A stretch of 64,000 nucleotides of DNA from an uncultured Duodenibacillus sp. (GCA_944390715.1 CALXQS010000009.1:1-64000); one strand, 5' to 3'; shown: positions 9,138 through 17,990, counted from the first letter of the stretch. The notes: generated from the letters alone by a model not told the origin. Numbers and translations are program-made.

Positions 9138-9779
9138 ATGGATGCTGTTTTTCTATTGCGCCGCGTTTTGACGGCCAGTTTGGCGATGTGCGTCTTTCTG
9201 TGGACGGCAGCGGCCATGCTGAGCAGTCCCGAAGGGGCAGCGCGCGCTGTTTATGCTGAGCTGAGCACTTCATCGGCTCTGTGCAGGCAGCAGCTTGCCG
9301 CCTGTTCACAGCCTGTGTCGGCGCCTTTTTCATATATTTTGTCAACCCTCCCTTCGTCGAACGTCAGCGCCTTCAGCTCCCTGCACGATGAGCTCTCCGG
9401 TCTCGATCAAATGGTGCAATTCATTCTCCGCAACCTCTCAGAGTGGCTTGCAGACAGAGCACAGACAGTCAATCTGCTCGTTTTGCTTGCTGTTTTGCGC
9501 TACTGCGGACTTGCGGACGGGCTGGAGCTGCTTGCCGTCTTTGCCGCGGCCGCGCTCGTTGACGCGCTGAGCATGCGAAAGATTGCTTCGCTTGGCTTTC
9601 TGCCGCCGTTGCCGGGAATAAATTTCTGGCTGGCGCGCATCGGCGCCATATGCCTTGGCTTTGCCGCAGGCGTGGGAATCATGCCCTTTTCAGCAGCGCC
9701 GCAAATCATGTTCTGGGCACTGGCGGCAGCACTTTGCTGTGCGGCCGGCTGGGTGAGAACCTTTCACAGATTTCATTGA
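9138..9779 (+). CDS. DUF4400 conjugative-element membrane protein
   Basis: 213 residues with an N-terminal signal/anchor (about 8-28), a periplasmic stretch containing the segment LSGLDQMVQFILRNLSEW, and three further hydrophobic segments in the C-terminal half. This layout, the length and the position directly after traD match the DUF4400 / integrating-conjugative-element membrane protein family (the product next to TraD in SXT-like elements). Its molecular role is unknown. The spacing of 8 bp after traD argues for one operon, and it is the last gene of the element in view. Confidence 0.7.
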   Translation: MDAVFLLRRVLTASLAMCVFLWTAAAMLSSPEGAARAVYAELSTSSALCRQQLAACSQPVSAPFSYILSTLPSSNVSAFSSLHDELSGLDQMVQFILRNLSEWLADRAQTVNLLVLLAVLRYCGLADGLELLAVFAAAALVDALSMRKIASLGFLPPLPGINFWLARIGAICLGFAAGVGIMPFSAAPQIMFWALAAALCCAAGWVRTFHRFH

Positions 9780-9852
9780 AAAAGAAGATTCAGATGCGGA
9801 CATCGCTTGCAGCGCCCGAAGTTTTTGGCATTGCCGCCAAGCGCGCTTCATG

Positions 9853-9867
9853 GCTTTGAATCAAAGC
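9853..9867. promoter_or_regulatory. Perfect 15-bp palindrome upstream of the ABC importer
   Basis: GCTTTGA-A-TCAAAGC reads the same on both strands. It lies about 180 bp before the importer operon, in the 260-bp gap after the conjugative block. It does not resemble a Fur box. It could be an operator or a leftover of the element's right end. A second perfect hairpin, CAAATCCC-TTC-GGGATTTG, sits at 9991-10009. Confidence 0.35.
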
Positions 9868-10045
9868 AAACAGCCGGCTTCGGGCACTTGCATTTGGTCA
9901 ACCTTCTTTTTGCAAAAGCCGCCCCTAGCAAAAAGCACCAGATTGTTACCAAATCCAAGCAAAGAACTAGGTCTTCGGCATGGAGTGGGTCAAATCCCTT
10001 CGGGATTTGCTTATGATTCCGAAAAGACTTCAAATTCGTCAAAAA

Positions 10046-11191
10046 ATGAATTCGCTTGCCCGCATCTCGCGCAGACATCTTCTTAAGGTTGCCGGCGCCA
10101 GCTTTCTCGTTTCCAATGCCTTTGCAGCGCCTCAGGCCGAACTTTCCATCGTCGACGTCTGCGGCCGCACGGTTGTGCTCAAGAAACGCCCTCAGCGCTT
10201 TGTTGTCGCCAACTACATCCTGAACTTTCTGATGATCTCGGGCGCTGCCGGCGTTGACAAGATCGTCGGCCTGACGCAGGACGGCTGGATTGAGACGCGC
10301 CGCTCCGAATATGTTCTTCTAAAAAAGGCATTCCCGCAGCTAATGGCCAAACCAAGCATCGGGGGCTATCACGACAACGTTCTCAACAGTGAAAAAATTC
10401 TCGCGCTCAAACCCGACGTCGTGCTCATCAACCGCACGCAGTACGAAGACAACACGCAGCGCATCCGCATCTTCGAAGCCGCAGGCATTGCGGTCGTCGT
10501 GCTTGACTACCATTCGATGAAGCCTGAGGCTCACGCAGCAAGCACCCGCATTTTGGGAACGCTTCTTGGCTGCGAAGAAAAAGCAAAAGCTCAGTGTGAA
10601 CGCTACAGTCAGGTGCTCGCCGACATTAAAAAGCGCATTGCCTCGCTTCCTGAAGAACGCAAGCACGTCAAGATTTACGTTGAAGCCGGCAACCGCGGCG
10701 TTGCCGAATACGGCAACTCCTACAACCGCAACGTGCTCTGGGGCGCAATCCTTGAAAACCTCGAAGCCGACAATCTTGCCGCCGACATGAAGCAACCCTA
10801 TGGGGCGCTTGATCGCGAGTTCGTCGTGGGCCGCAACCCCCAGATAATCGTCATTGCCGGCAGCCTGTGGGAGAACTCTGAGACGAGCGACCTGATGCGC
10901 ATGGGCCTGACGGTCGATGAGGAAACTGCTCAAAAGCGCTTGAGCGCCTTTGCCCGGCGCCCCATGTGGCAAAATCTCGATGCTCTTAAAACCGGACGCT
11001 TTTACGGCATCGATCACGGCAGCCTGCGCTGCATGATGGACTATGCATTTTCCATCTTTCTCGCACAGGCCATTTATCCCGGGGTCTTTGACGACTACGA
11101 TGCACAGGCTGAAATCACGGGCTTTTTCAAAACCTATCTGCCCGAGATCGACGCCCGCGGCACGTTCTTCATCCGGCTGGCTCAGCACTAA
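10046..11191 (+). CDS. Iron-siderophore-type ABC transporter substrate-binding protein (Tat-exported)
   Basis: 381 residues, periplasmic. The N-terminus has a twin-arginine signal, ISRRHLLKVAG, with a hydrophobic stretch ending in AFA. The mature part opens with DVCGRTVVLKKRPQR, as in the TroA/FecB (helical backbone) fold used for siderophores, haem and cobalamin. The exact ligand cannot be told. The start is uncertain: ATG 10046 gives the shortest Tat n-region, ATG 10013 adds eleven residues but lies three bases after a strong hairpin. It is followed by the permease and ATPase genes on the same strand. No Fur box was recognised. Confidence 0.8.
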   Translation: MNSLARISRRHLLKVAGASFLVSNAFAAPQAELSIVDVCGRTVVLKKRPQRFVVANYILNFLMISGAAGVDKIVGLTQDGWIETRRSEYVLLKKAFPQLMAKPSIGGYHDNVLNSEKILALKPDVVLINRTQYEDNTQRIRIFEAAGIAVVVLDYHSMKPEAHAASTRILGTLLGCEEKAKAQCERYSQVLADIKKRIASLPEERKHVKIYVEAGNRGVAEYGNSYNRNVLWGAILENLEADNLAADMKQPYGALDREFVVGRNPQIIVIAGSLWENSETSDLMRMGLTVDEETAQKRLSAFARRPMWQNLDALKTGRFYGIDHGSLRCMMDYAFSIFLAQAIYPGVFDDYDAQAEITGFFKTYLPEIDARGTFFIRLAQH

Positions 11192-11220
11192 CCTACACTT
11201 CAGCGGATCTCCTTCAGATC

Positions 11221-12258
11221 ATGTCTTGTCATCAGGCCTATCGAGACACAGTCAAGCACCGCACGGCAATTCTTTTTGCCTCTGCCGTCGTGCTCGGCAT
11301 TTTGTTCGTCGCCGATCTGGCCGTCGGCGCCTCGGATCTGACCATCGCGCGCGCCGTTGAAGCTCTTTTCGCCGGTCCTTCGGCCGACTCGATTGATGCG
11401 GTCATCATCTGGTCAATTCGTCTGCCGATGACGCTCACCGCGCTTTTTGTAGGCACTTCTTTGGCCTTGGCCGGACTGGAAATTCAAAACATCACGGCAA
11501 ATGCTCTGGCAAGTCCCTCAACCCTCGGGATTTCTTCGGCGGCAAGCTTCGGCGCGGCGCTTGCCATTACCTTCGGGGCTTCGCTCTTTGGCCAGGTCTG
11601 GCTCGGCACCGCGGCCTGCGCCTTTTGCTTTGCCCTGGGCGTGTCTGCCGCCGTTTACTGGATCGGCAGCCGCGAAGCCATGCATCCGGCCACGCTCATT
11701 CTCGCGGGCATCGTCATGAACTTCTTTTTCATGGCGCTGCAGCAGTTTCTGCAATACCGCGCCAGCCCCGAAGTTGCTCAAATCATCAGCGGCTGGACGT
11801 TCGGCAATCTCGAGCGCAGCACCTGGACGAGCACGGCCGCAGCGGCAGCCGTGACGCTTGGGGCCGCTTTGTTTTTGATGCGTCGCAGCTGGGCGCTTAC
11901 TGCACTGACTGTGGGCGAAGAACGCGCCCGAAGCCTGGGCGTGCCTGTTGCTCGCCTGCGCGTTGAGGTCTTTGCCGCGAGCGCTCTTCTTGTTGCTGCC
12001 GCCGTGGGATTCATCGGCACCATCGGTTTTGTCGGACTCGTGGCGCCGCACTGCGCCAAGCTGGTGCTCGGAGAAGACCAGCGCTTTTTGCTGCCCGGCT
12101 CCATCCTCACCGGGGGAGCTCTGATGCTTGCCAGCTCCATTACGGCCAAGCTTCTTTCGACAGGCGCCATGCTGCCCGTGGGCATCATCACGTCGCTTGT
12201 CGGCGTGCCGTTTTTGCTCTTTTTGCTGCTTAGAACCAGGCGCGAGGGTTTTTCATGA
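11221..12258 (+). CDS. FecCD-family ABC transporter permease
   Basis: 345 residues with about ten membrane segments. Family signatures include SIRLPMTLTALFVG...LALAGLEIQ near the N-terminus, ASPSTLGISSAASFGAAL, and VGTIGFVGLVAPH-type sequence (FIGTIGFVGLVAPHCAKL) near the C-terminus, which forms the loop that contacts the ATPase. It forms the inner-membrane channel of the importer. It lies 29 bp after the binding-protein gene, and its last four bases overlap the start of the ATPase gene. Confidence 0.88.
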   Translation: MSCHQAYRDTVKHRTAILFASAVVLGILFVADLAVGASDLTIARAVEALFAGPSADSIDAVIIWSIRLPMTLTALFVGTSLALAGLEIQNITANALASPSTLGISSAASFGAALAITFGASLFGQVWLGTAACAFCFALGVSAAVYWIGSREAMHPATLILAGIVMNFFFMALQQFLQYRASPEVAQIISGWTFGNLERSTWTSTAAAAAVTLGAALFLMRRSWALTALTVGEERARSLGVPVARLRVEVFAASALLVAAAVGFIGTIGFVGLVAPHCAKLVLGEDQRFLLPGSILTGGALMLASSITAKLLSTGAMLPVGIITSLVGVPFLLFLLLRTRREGFS

Positions 12259-12998
12259 CCAGTCTGGCAATCGACAACCTGTGCGTGGATCTTGGCGGGA
12301 AACCCGTTTTGAAAGACATCAGCGCCTCGTTCAAAGAGGGCGAGCTGGTGGGCGTCATTGGTCAAAACGGCGGCGGCAAAACAACCCTTTTAAAAGCTGT
12401 TGCCGGACTCGTGCCGCACAAATCGGGCAGCATCAGCATCGGCGATCCGCTGGCACGCATTGCATACGTACCGCAGCTCAGTCACGTTGCCAGCCGTCTG
12501 AGCGTTTTTGAGATGGTGCTGCTCGGTCTCGTGAAAAACCTTTCGCTGCGCGTAACGCGTGAAATCTTTGATCAGGTCGATGAGACGCTTCACGCCATGG
12601 GCATCAACAAGCTCGCGCAAACACCCGTATGCCGTCTCTCGGGCGGGCAAAAGCAGCTCGTCTTCATGGCGCAAGCCTTTGTCTCACGACCGCGCGTGCT
12701 TCTGCTTGACGAACCCACCAGCGCTCTTGATCTGCGCCATCAGCTCGTCGTGATGAACGCTGCCCGCCGCTACACCACCACAACGGGAGCAGTGACCATG
12801 GTGGTTGTGCACGATCTGCTGACGGCGGCCCGCTTCTCCGACAAGCTTTTGCTGCTTGCCGAGGGGCGCGTGCGAGTCTTTGACGAACCCAAAGCCGTGC
12901 TTGATCCCGCTGTTCTCTCCGAGGTCTATCAGGTCTCGGTAAGCGTTGAGACGACCAAGCCGGGCTACTTGAACGTTGTGCCCATCGAGCCGCTCTAA
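12255..12998 (+). CDS. ABC transporter ATP-binding protein (FepC/FecE type)
   Basis: 247 residues. Walker A GQNGGGKT, ABC signature LSGGQKQ, Walker B VLLLDEPTSALDL and a switch histidine in VVVHDL are all present. It powers the importer encoded by the two preceding genes. Its ATG overlaps the permease stop (ATGA), so the two are translationally coupled. The first residue of the Walker A loop region (GQNGGGKTTL) carries Gly where Ser or Cys is common, which is tolerated in this family. It ends before a leftward terminator. Confidence 0.88.
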   Translation: MTSLAIDNLCVDLGGKPVLKDISASFKEGELVGVIGQNGGGKTTLLKAVAGLVPHKSGSISIGDPLARIAYVPQLSHVASRLSVFEMVLLGLVKNLSLRVTREIFDQVDETLHAMGINKLAQTPVCRLSGGQKQLVFMAQAFVSRPRVLLLDEPTSALDLRHQLVVMNAARRYTTTTGAVTMVVVHDLLTAARFSDKLLLLAEGRVRVFDEPKAVLDPAVLSEVYQVSVSVETTKPGYLNVVPIEPL

Positions 12999-13024
12999 GG
13001 GCGCCTTGTCGTTTGCAAGGCCGC

Positions 13025-13062
13025 AAAAAACGGCTGTTCGATGGTTGATCCGAACAGCCGTT
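13025..13062 (-). terminator. Terminator of the FKBP gene
   Basis: AACGGCTGTTCG (13029-13040) pairs with CGAACAGCCGTT (13051-13062). Read leftward, the twelve-pair stem is followed by a run of T (the A-run at 13025-13030). It separates the convergent importer and FKBP transcripts. Confidence 0.85.
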
Positions 13063-13090
13063 GCAGCGCAAAAAAGCAATCCGCGAAAAA

Positions 13091-13756
13091 CTACTCAACC
13101 TTCACGAGCTCAACTTCGAAAATGAGCGTCGCATACGGAGGAATTACTCCAGGATAGCCTTGTTCGCCGTAGGCGAGGTTGTAGGGAATAACAAGCTTGC
13201 GCTTGCCGCCGACCTTCATGCCGCCCAGACCAAGTTCCCAGCCCGGAATCACCATGCCCGCACCCAGAGGAAATTCAATGGGTTCTCCGCGCTCAATGCT
13301 TGAGTCAAACACCGTACCGTCTTCGAGCCGGCCCGTGTAGTGCACGGATACCGTCTTGCCCGGCAATGCTTCTGCCCCAGTGCCCACTTCGATGTCTTCG
13401 ACCTCAAGGTCGCCCGGCGCAGGGACTTCAGCCGCATCAAGCAGCTCCACATCAAAGACAAGCGTTGCGTTGGGAGGAATGACGCCGCCCGCGCCGTGTT
13501 CGCCGTAGCCCATATGCGGCGGAATCGTCAGCTTGCGCTTGCCGCCGACCTTCATGCCGGAAAAGCCCTGATCCCAGCCGGCAATCACGCGCCCGGCGCC
13601 GAGCACGAATTCAAAAGGCGTGCCGCGCTCAATGCTCGAATCAAAGACCGTGCCGTCTTCGAGCCTGCCCGTGTAGTGCACGCTGATGCGCATGCCGGGA
13701 CGAGCCTCTGCACCCTCGCCCAGTTCGATATCTTCAATGACAAGCGTATCGCTCAT
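13091..13756 (-). CDS. Tandem two-domain FKBP-type peptidyl-prolyl isomerase
   Basis: 221 residues made of two complete FKBP domains (about 1-107 and 113-221) joined by a short acidic/Pro linker. Both contain [19 protein letters not shown], then [10 protein letters not shown], then VIPP-ATL, so they arose by internal duplication. Most bacterial proteins of this small FKBP type have one domain. There is no signal peptide, so it should act in the cytoplasm on protein folding. Active-site aromatics of FKBP12 are largely kept (Y, F, V/I, W, Y). It is divergent from the trp operon. Confidence 0.88.
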   Translation of the reverse strand: MSDTLVIEDIELGEGAEARPGMRISVHYTGRLEDGTVFDSSIERGTPFEFVLGAGRVIAGWDQGFSGMKVGGKRKLTIPPHMGYGEHGAGGVIPPNATLVFDVELLDAAEVPAPGDLEVEDIEVGTGAEALPGKTVSVHYTGRLEDGTVFDSSIERGEPIEFPLGAGMVIPGWELGLGGMKVGGKRKLVIPYNLAYGEQGYPGVIPPYATLIFEVELVKVE

Positions 13757-13904
13757 ACAAAATCCTTTCTATTCTTTAAAACATTGACTCTAAGGCGATC
13801 CAACTCCGGAAACGTCCAAGAGAAACTCGTATCTTGCCGTGTCAAGCGGTGTTTGTCCATCGACTGTGCAAAAAGAAAATCAAACAACTACAACAATTTG
13901 CCTA

Positions 13905-13934
13905 TTGACAGAGCTGAGGCCGACGGGCTAGATT
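13905..13934 (+). promoter_or_regulatory. Probable trp operon promoter
   Basis: A perfect -35 hexamer TTGACA (13905-13910) is followed after 18 bases by TAGATT (13929-13934). Transcription from here would begin about 30-35 bases before the leader peptide. Confidence 0.6.
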
Positions 13935-13974
13935 GCGGATACTAAAGTTGTTTTCCTTCAAAAGGAATTTTCAG

Positions 13975-14034
13975 ATGTCTACGATCACCGCACGCGTTCA
14001 TCAGGCTCAGTCCTGGCGCTGGCACCTCTCTTAG
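13975..14034 (+). CDS. trpL: trp operon leader peptide (19 aa)
   Basis: A short frame, MSTITARVHQAQSWRWHLS, is preceded by AAAGGA nine to ten bases before the ATG. It holds two tryptophan codons in a Trp-Arg-Trp cluster near its end, as in trp leader peptides. It stops just before RNA segments that can form alternative hairpins ahead of trpD. Ribosome stalling at the Trp codons when tryptophan is scarce would favour the antiterminator. Confidence 0.88.
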   Translation: MSTITARVHQAQSWRWHLS

Positions 14035-14111
14035 GAGCGGGTGTCTGTCGGTGCACGTTTAAACAACTGTCAAGCCATTGAAACCCGCGGACCTGAAGTC
14101 GGCGGGTTTTT
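14022..14111 (+). promoter_or_regulatory. trp attenuator (antiterminator and terminator hairpins)
   Basis: Terminator: AACCCGC (14082-14088) pairs with GCGGGTT (14102-14108), followed by T (to 14111). Antiterminator: GCGGGT (14037-14042), just after the leader stop codon, is an exact complement of ACCCGC (14083-14088), so the two structures exclude each other. A protecting 1:2 pairing is offered by GCACC (14022-14026) inside the leader peptide gene and GGTGC (14050-14054). This is a full set for classical ribosome-mediated attenuation. Confidence 0.88.
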
Positions 14112-14319
14112 CATATCCCAGGCATCACGATCAAAACCTCCCGTCTTCAGGCAGCTCAGGACAACAACGCAAACTGTACGCAGGAAGACGAAAAAATGAC
14201 GCAGCAATTCATCAGGCAGAGCGCCTGTCGAAATCCCCTCGCAAAGCCGCGATGGCGCAAAGAAAAGACGAACGCTTCAAACCTCAACGTGTTTTCTTTT
14301 CTTTCACAGGATTTTCATC

Positions 14320-15372
14320 ATGACGCCCGCACTCGAACAACTGTACCGCCGCCAAGACCTCTCTGCTCTTGAAGCTGAGAAGCTCTTTACGCAAATCTTC
14401 AACGGCGAGACCGATCCCGCTGTTTTCGCATCGCTTCTGACCGCCCTCAAAATGAAAGGCGAAGCCCCCCAGGAAATCGCCGGAGCCGCTCGCGCCATGG
14501 TTCGTCAGGCCGTGCGCTTTCCCCGCCCTGCCGGCATCGAAATCGGCGAAATTGTCGGCACGGGCGGCGACGGCATGCACTCGATCAACGTCTCGACGAT
14601 CTCGGCGCTTTGCGCGGCAGCCAACGGGCTGAAAATCGCCAAGCACGGCAACAAGAGCGTCAGCTCCCAGACGGGAGCCTCAGATCTTCTGAGCTCTTTA
14701 GGCTTTTGCATCACCCCTTCGCCCGAGCAGTCGGCTCGGCTGCTTGTTGAAACGGGCTTTGCATTTTGCTTTGCTCCCCTTTACCACCCGGCCATGCGCC
14801 ACGTCATGCCCGTGCGCAAAGCGCTCGGCACGCGCACGATCTTCAACATTCTTGGCCCCCTGACAAGCCCTGCGCGCCCGGACTATGCCGTCATCGGCGT
14901 CTATGCTCCGGCTTTGATCGAACCCATTGCCAAAACCTTGAAGGAGCTCGGCATGAAGCGCGGCTTCGTCGTGCACGGCTGCGGCTTTGACGAAGTCTGC
15001 ATCACGGGCCGCACGGAGTACGCAGAACTCAAAGAGAACGGAACGATCAAAACGTCTTTCTTTACGCCGGCAGATTTCGGCGTTTGCTGCGCGTACAGCA
15101 ACGCAGACTTCGCCGGCGGACTGCCTCAGAAAAATGCCGACTTGGCGCTTTCCATCCTCTCGGGACACGGCAGCCGCGCGCACAACGACATGATTGCGGC
15201 CAACACGGCGCTTCTTTTGCTCGCAGGAAATCGCGTGGGTACACTATCCGAAGGACTTAAGCTCGCGCGCGAGACTCTGGCTTCGGCAAGCGCCATGCCC
15301 ATCGTCAAGGCGCACCGCGCATTTGCCTCAAGCTGCGCGCCTCAGAGCACTGCGGCGCAAAAGGCTGCCTGA
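14320..15372 (+). CDS. trpD: Anthranilate phosphoribosyltransferase
   Basis: 350 residues. It joins anthranilate to phosphoribosyl pyrophosphate, the second step from chorismate to tryptophan. The family motifs GTGGDG, NVSTISAL and KHGNKSVSS are present, as is the later RTIFNILGPLTSP. AGGA lies nine bases before the ATG. It is the first structural gene after the attenuator, about 210 bp downstream of it. trpE, trpG, trpC and trpF are absent here, so the usual trpE-G-D-C set is split in this organism. Confidence 0.95.
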   Translation: MTPALEQLYRRQDLSALEAEKLFTQIFNGETDPAVFASLLTALKMKGEAPQEIAGAARAMVRQAVRFPRPAGIEIGEIVGTGGDGMHSINVSTISALCAAANGLKIAKHGNKSVSSQTGASDLLSSLGFCITPSPEQSARLLVETGFAFCFAPLYHPAMRHVMPVRKALGTRTIFNILGPLTSPARPDYAVIGVYAPALIEPIAKTLKELGMKRGFVVHGCGFDEVCITGRTEYAELKENGTIKTSFFTPADFGVCCAYSNADFAGGLPQKNADLALSILSGHGSRAHNDMIAANTALLLLAGNRVGTLSEGLKLARETLASASAMPIVKAHRAFASSCAPQSTAAQKAA

Positions 15373-15453
15373 CCGTTTCGAGACCCTTGACTTCATCACT
15401 GTCTGCAGTCTTTTTAAGAATTACACGCAAAATCATCAAGAGGATCACTCAAC

Positions 15454-16692
15454 ATGCTGCTTAATCCCTTCTTCGGCCGCTTCGGCGGACAATACATCCC
15501 CGAAATTCTGATCCCGGCGCTTGATCAGCTTGAAGCTGCTTTCGTCGAAGCCCGCGAAGATCCTCGCTTTCGCGCAGAGCTCTCCGAGCTTCTGACCACC
15601 TACGCCGGCCGTCCGACGCCCCTGACGCTGTGCCGCAACCTCACGGCAGGCACTGCCGCCAAGCTCTACTTAAAGCGCGAAGACCTTGTGCACGGCGGTG
15701 CGCACAAAACCAATCAGGTGCTCGGCCAAGCTCTTTTGGCCCGCCGCATGGGAAAAACGCGCATCATCGCCGAAACCGGCGCCGGCCAGCACGGCGTGGC
15801 AACGGCTCTGGCCTGCGCCCTGCTGGGCTTTAAATGCCGCATCTACATGGGCGCCAAGGACGTCGAACGCCAGATGCCCAACGTCTTTCGCATGGAACTC
15901 ATGGGCGCTGAAGTCGTTCCCATTACCGAAGGCGTAGGCACTCTCAAGGAAGCCTGCAACGCAGCGCTCAAGGACTGGGCCGGTTCTTTTGAAGACACGC
16001 ACTACATGCTGGGCACGGCAGCTGGTCCCCATCCCTTCCCGACCATCGTGCGGGAATTCCAAAAAGTAATCGGAGAAGAAGCCAAAAAGCAATTCATGGC
16101 TGTGGAATCAGGCCTGCCCGATGCCGTCATTGCGGCCGTCGGCGGCGGCTCCAACGCCATTGGTCTGTTTACCGACTTCGTCAAGGAAGAAGGCGTCAAA
16201 CTGATCGGCGTCGAACCGGCAGGCAAAGGCCTCGACACCGAGCAGCACGGCGCAACGCTTTGCAAGGGCACCGAAGGCATCTTCTTTGGCGCCAGAAGCC
16301 TCAACATGCAGACCTCCGACGGACAGATCGAGGAGTCTTATTCGATTTCCGCGGGACTCGACTTCCCGTCAGTGGGGCCTGAGCACGCCTATCTGCAGGA
16401 TACGGGCCGGGCACAGTATGTGGCGGCCACCGACAAGGAAGCGCTTGCGGCCTTTATGGAGCTTTCGCTCAAGGAAGGCATCATCCCCGCGCTTGAAAGC
16501 TCTCACGCTCTGGCCTATGCCCTAAAGCTCATTCGCGAAAATCCTCAAAAGCCCCAAAAGATCATCGTCAACCTTTCCGGCCGCGGCGACAAGGACATCT
16601 TTCAGGTTGCCAAACGGCTTGAAGCCGAAGGCCTGATGCATGACGGTCACTTAAAGTCCGACATCGTGCAGATGCTGCGCAGCGAGCAATAG
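15454..16692 (+). CDS. trpB: Tryptophan synthase beta chain
   Basis: 412 residues, full length. It makes tryptophan from indole and serine with pyridoxal phosphate. The cofactor lysine lies in [11 protein letters not shown], the phosphate-binding glycine loop is GGGSNAIG, and the C-terminal part has [10 protein letters not shown]. It starts 81 bp after trpD with GAGGA upstream and is followed 31 bp later by trpA, with which it forms the tunnel-linked alpha2-beta2 complex. Confidence 0.97.
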   Translation: MLLNPFFGRFGGQYIPEILIPALDQLEAAFVEAREDPRFRAELSELLTTYAGRPTPLTLCRNLTAGTAAKLYLKREDLVHGGAHKTNQVLGQALLARRMGKTRIIAETGAGQHGVATALACALLGFKCRIYMGAKDVERQMPNVFRMELMGAEVVPITEGVGTLKEACNAALKDWAGSFEDTHYMLGTAAGPHPFPTIVREFQKVIGEEAKKQFMAVESGLPDAVIAAVGGGSNAIGLFTDFVKEEGVKLIGVEPAGKGLDTEQHGATLCKGTEGIFFGARSLNMQTSDGQIEESYSISAGLDFPSVGPEHAYLQDTGRAQYVAATDKEALAAFMELSLKEGIIPALESSHALAYALKLIRENPQKPQKIIVNLSGRGDKDIFQVAKRLEAEGLMHDGHLKSDIVQMLRSEQ

Positions 16693-16723
16693 TCAAAGCA
16701 AACATTTCAAAGGATGAAAAATC

Positions 16724-17551
16724 ATGACGACACAACGTTTTGAAAAGATGTTCGCCGCGCTCAAGGAAAAAAACGAGGGAGCATTCGTCGCTTTCGTCAA
16801 TCTGTGCGACCCCACCGAAGAGATGAGCCTTGAAATTCTCGAAACGCTCACCGCCGCCGGCGTTGATGCTCTCGAGCTCGGCATTCCTTTTTCCGACCCC
16901 TGCGCCGATGGCCCGGTCATCATGCAAAGCGCCAAGCGTGCCCTTGATGCCGGTGCAGGCACGGCCAAGTGCATGAACGTCATCGAAAAATTCCGTGACC
17001 GGCACCCCGACATGCCCATCAGCATCATGATCTATGCCAATCTCGTATTTGCCCCGGGCATTGAAAACTTCTTTGCCATGTGCGCCGCCAGCGGAGTCGA
17101 TACGGTGCTCATTCCCGATCTGCCGCTCGAGATGCGCGAGATGGATCCGAGCTTTGACAACGCGGCCAAGGCTCACGGCATCGGTCTGGTTGCCATTGCG
17201 CCGCCCAATGCCAGACGCGACCATCTGCCGATACTGGCGCGCGCCAGTGCAGGCTACGTCTACCTTCTCTCGCGCCCGGGCATCACCGGCGCCAACCATC
17301 CGGCGCACATGCCCGCAGAGGAACTCATCGATGCCCTCAAGAAGGCAAACGCCGCCCCCGGTCTGCTCGGCTTTGGGGTGAGCACCTGCGAGCATGTGCG
17401 TCATGCTCTGCAGTGCGGCGCCAGCGGCGTCATCGTCGGTTCGGCCATCGTTCGCATCATCAACGAATATCTCGATGAACCTGAGACGATGAAGGCGCAG
17501 ATCACCGACTATGTGCGCACAATGAAGGCAGCTACGCGCGCTGCTTCATAG
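16724..17551 (+). CDS. trpA: Tryptophan synthase alpha chain
   Basis: 275 residues, a TIM barrel that splits indole-3-glycerol phosphate into indole and glyceraldehyde 3-phosphate. The catalytic Glu and Asp are in DALELGIPFSDPCADGP. The phosphate-binding end GFGVS...GVIVGSAIVR is intact. It is the last gene of the operon, closed by a strong terminator. Confidence 0.96.
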   Translation: MTTQRFEKMFAALKEKNEGAFVAFVNLCDPTEEMSLEILETLTAAGVDALELGIPFSDPCADGPVIMQSAKRALDAGAGTAKCMNVIEKFRDRHPDMPISIMIYANLVFAPGIENFFAMCAASGVDTVLIPDLPLEMREMDPSFDNAAKAHGIGLVAIAPPNARRDHLPILARASAGYVYLLSRPGITGANHPAHMPAEELIDALKKANAAPGLLGFGVSTCEHVRHALQCGASGVIVGSAIVRIINEYLDEPETMKAQITDYVRTMKAATRAAS

Positions 17552-17580
17552 CGCATTGAAAATTCATGCCTGCTTTGAAA

Positions 17581-17621
17581 AGCCTGCAATTCTTGTTGCT
17601 CCTGAATTGCAGGCTTTTTTT
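17581..17621 (+). terminator. Terminator of the trp operon
   Basis: AGCCTGCAATTC (17581-17592) pairs with GAATTGCAGGCT (17604-17615), a perfect twelve-pair stem, followed by seven T. Confidence 0.92.
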
Positions 17622-17697
17622 GACGCTCCGCCTCGAGTTCAGACAAGCAGGACTTCAATGATGAAAATCGCACCGGCAGCAGCCGCTGCGAGGACAT

Positions 17698-17943
17698 TTA
17701 CTTCTTGAGCAAGTCAAACTCGTCGCGCTTGGTGGTGCTTGATACTTGAAGCAATCCAATGATGGTGTGATAGAGGTTTTCGTGCGTTACCTTTGTACTT
17801 GCCGCCGCAGAAAGCGCTGCACGATCAACCTTGTAGTCGTGCGCAAAACTATCCGACAACCACATCACCATAGGGACCTCAATCTGTTCGGCAGGCGCCA
17901 TCCAATAGGGAGCGCCATGCACCCCATAAGCAGGCGCTGACCG
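17698..17943 (-). pseudogene. Phosphoethanolamine transferase (EptA-type), C-terminal fragment
   Basis: The frame reads YGVHGAPYWMAPAEQIEVPMVMWLSDSF, then HENLYHTIIGLLQV, matching the C-terminal end of EptA/MCR-type sulfatase-fold enzymes that add phosphoethanolamine to lipid A (HGxPYxxAPxEQ...VPMxxWxS). An in-frame TAG at 17944-17946 cuts it off upstream, and the catalytic N-terminal part and membrane segments are missing. About 80 codons remain. It is a decayed relic, and the sequence upstream was replaced or deleted before the RidA gene. Confidence 0.75.
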
Positions 17944-17990
17944 CTATTCAAGACAAAAGATGTCGGCTTCGGCGACGGGTTTCACATGTC

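Noticed and set aside
9991..10009. Perfect hairpin CAAATCCC-TTC-GGGATTTG as a terminator or tRNA remnant
   Set aside because: No T-run follows, and the surrounding bases do not fold as a tRNA T-arm.
3758..10045. Direct repeats (att sites) flanking the conjugative block
   Set aside because: No convincing shared repeat could be seen by eye in the gaps 3758-4070 and 9780-10045. A computed repeat search is needed before any att claim.
14078..14323. 81-codon frame between the trp attenuator and trpD
   Set aside because: Begins inside the terminator hairpin, has no ribosome site and a non-protein-like composition.
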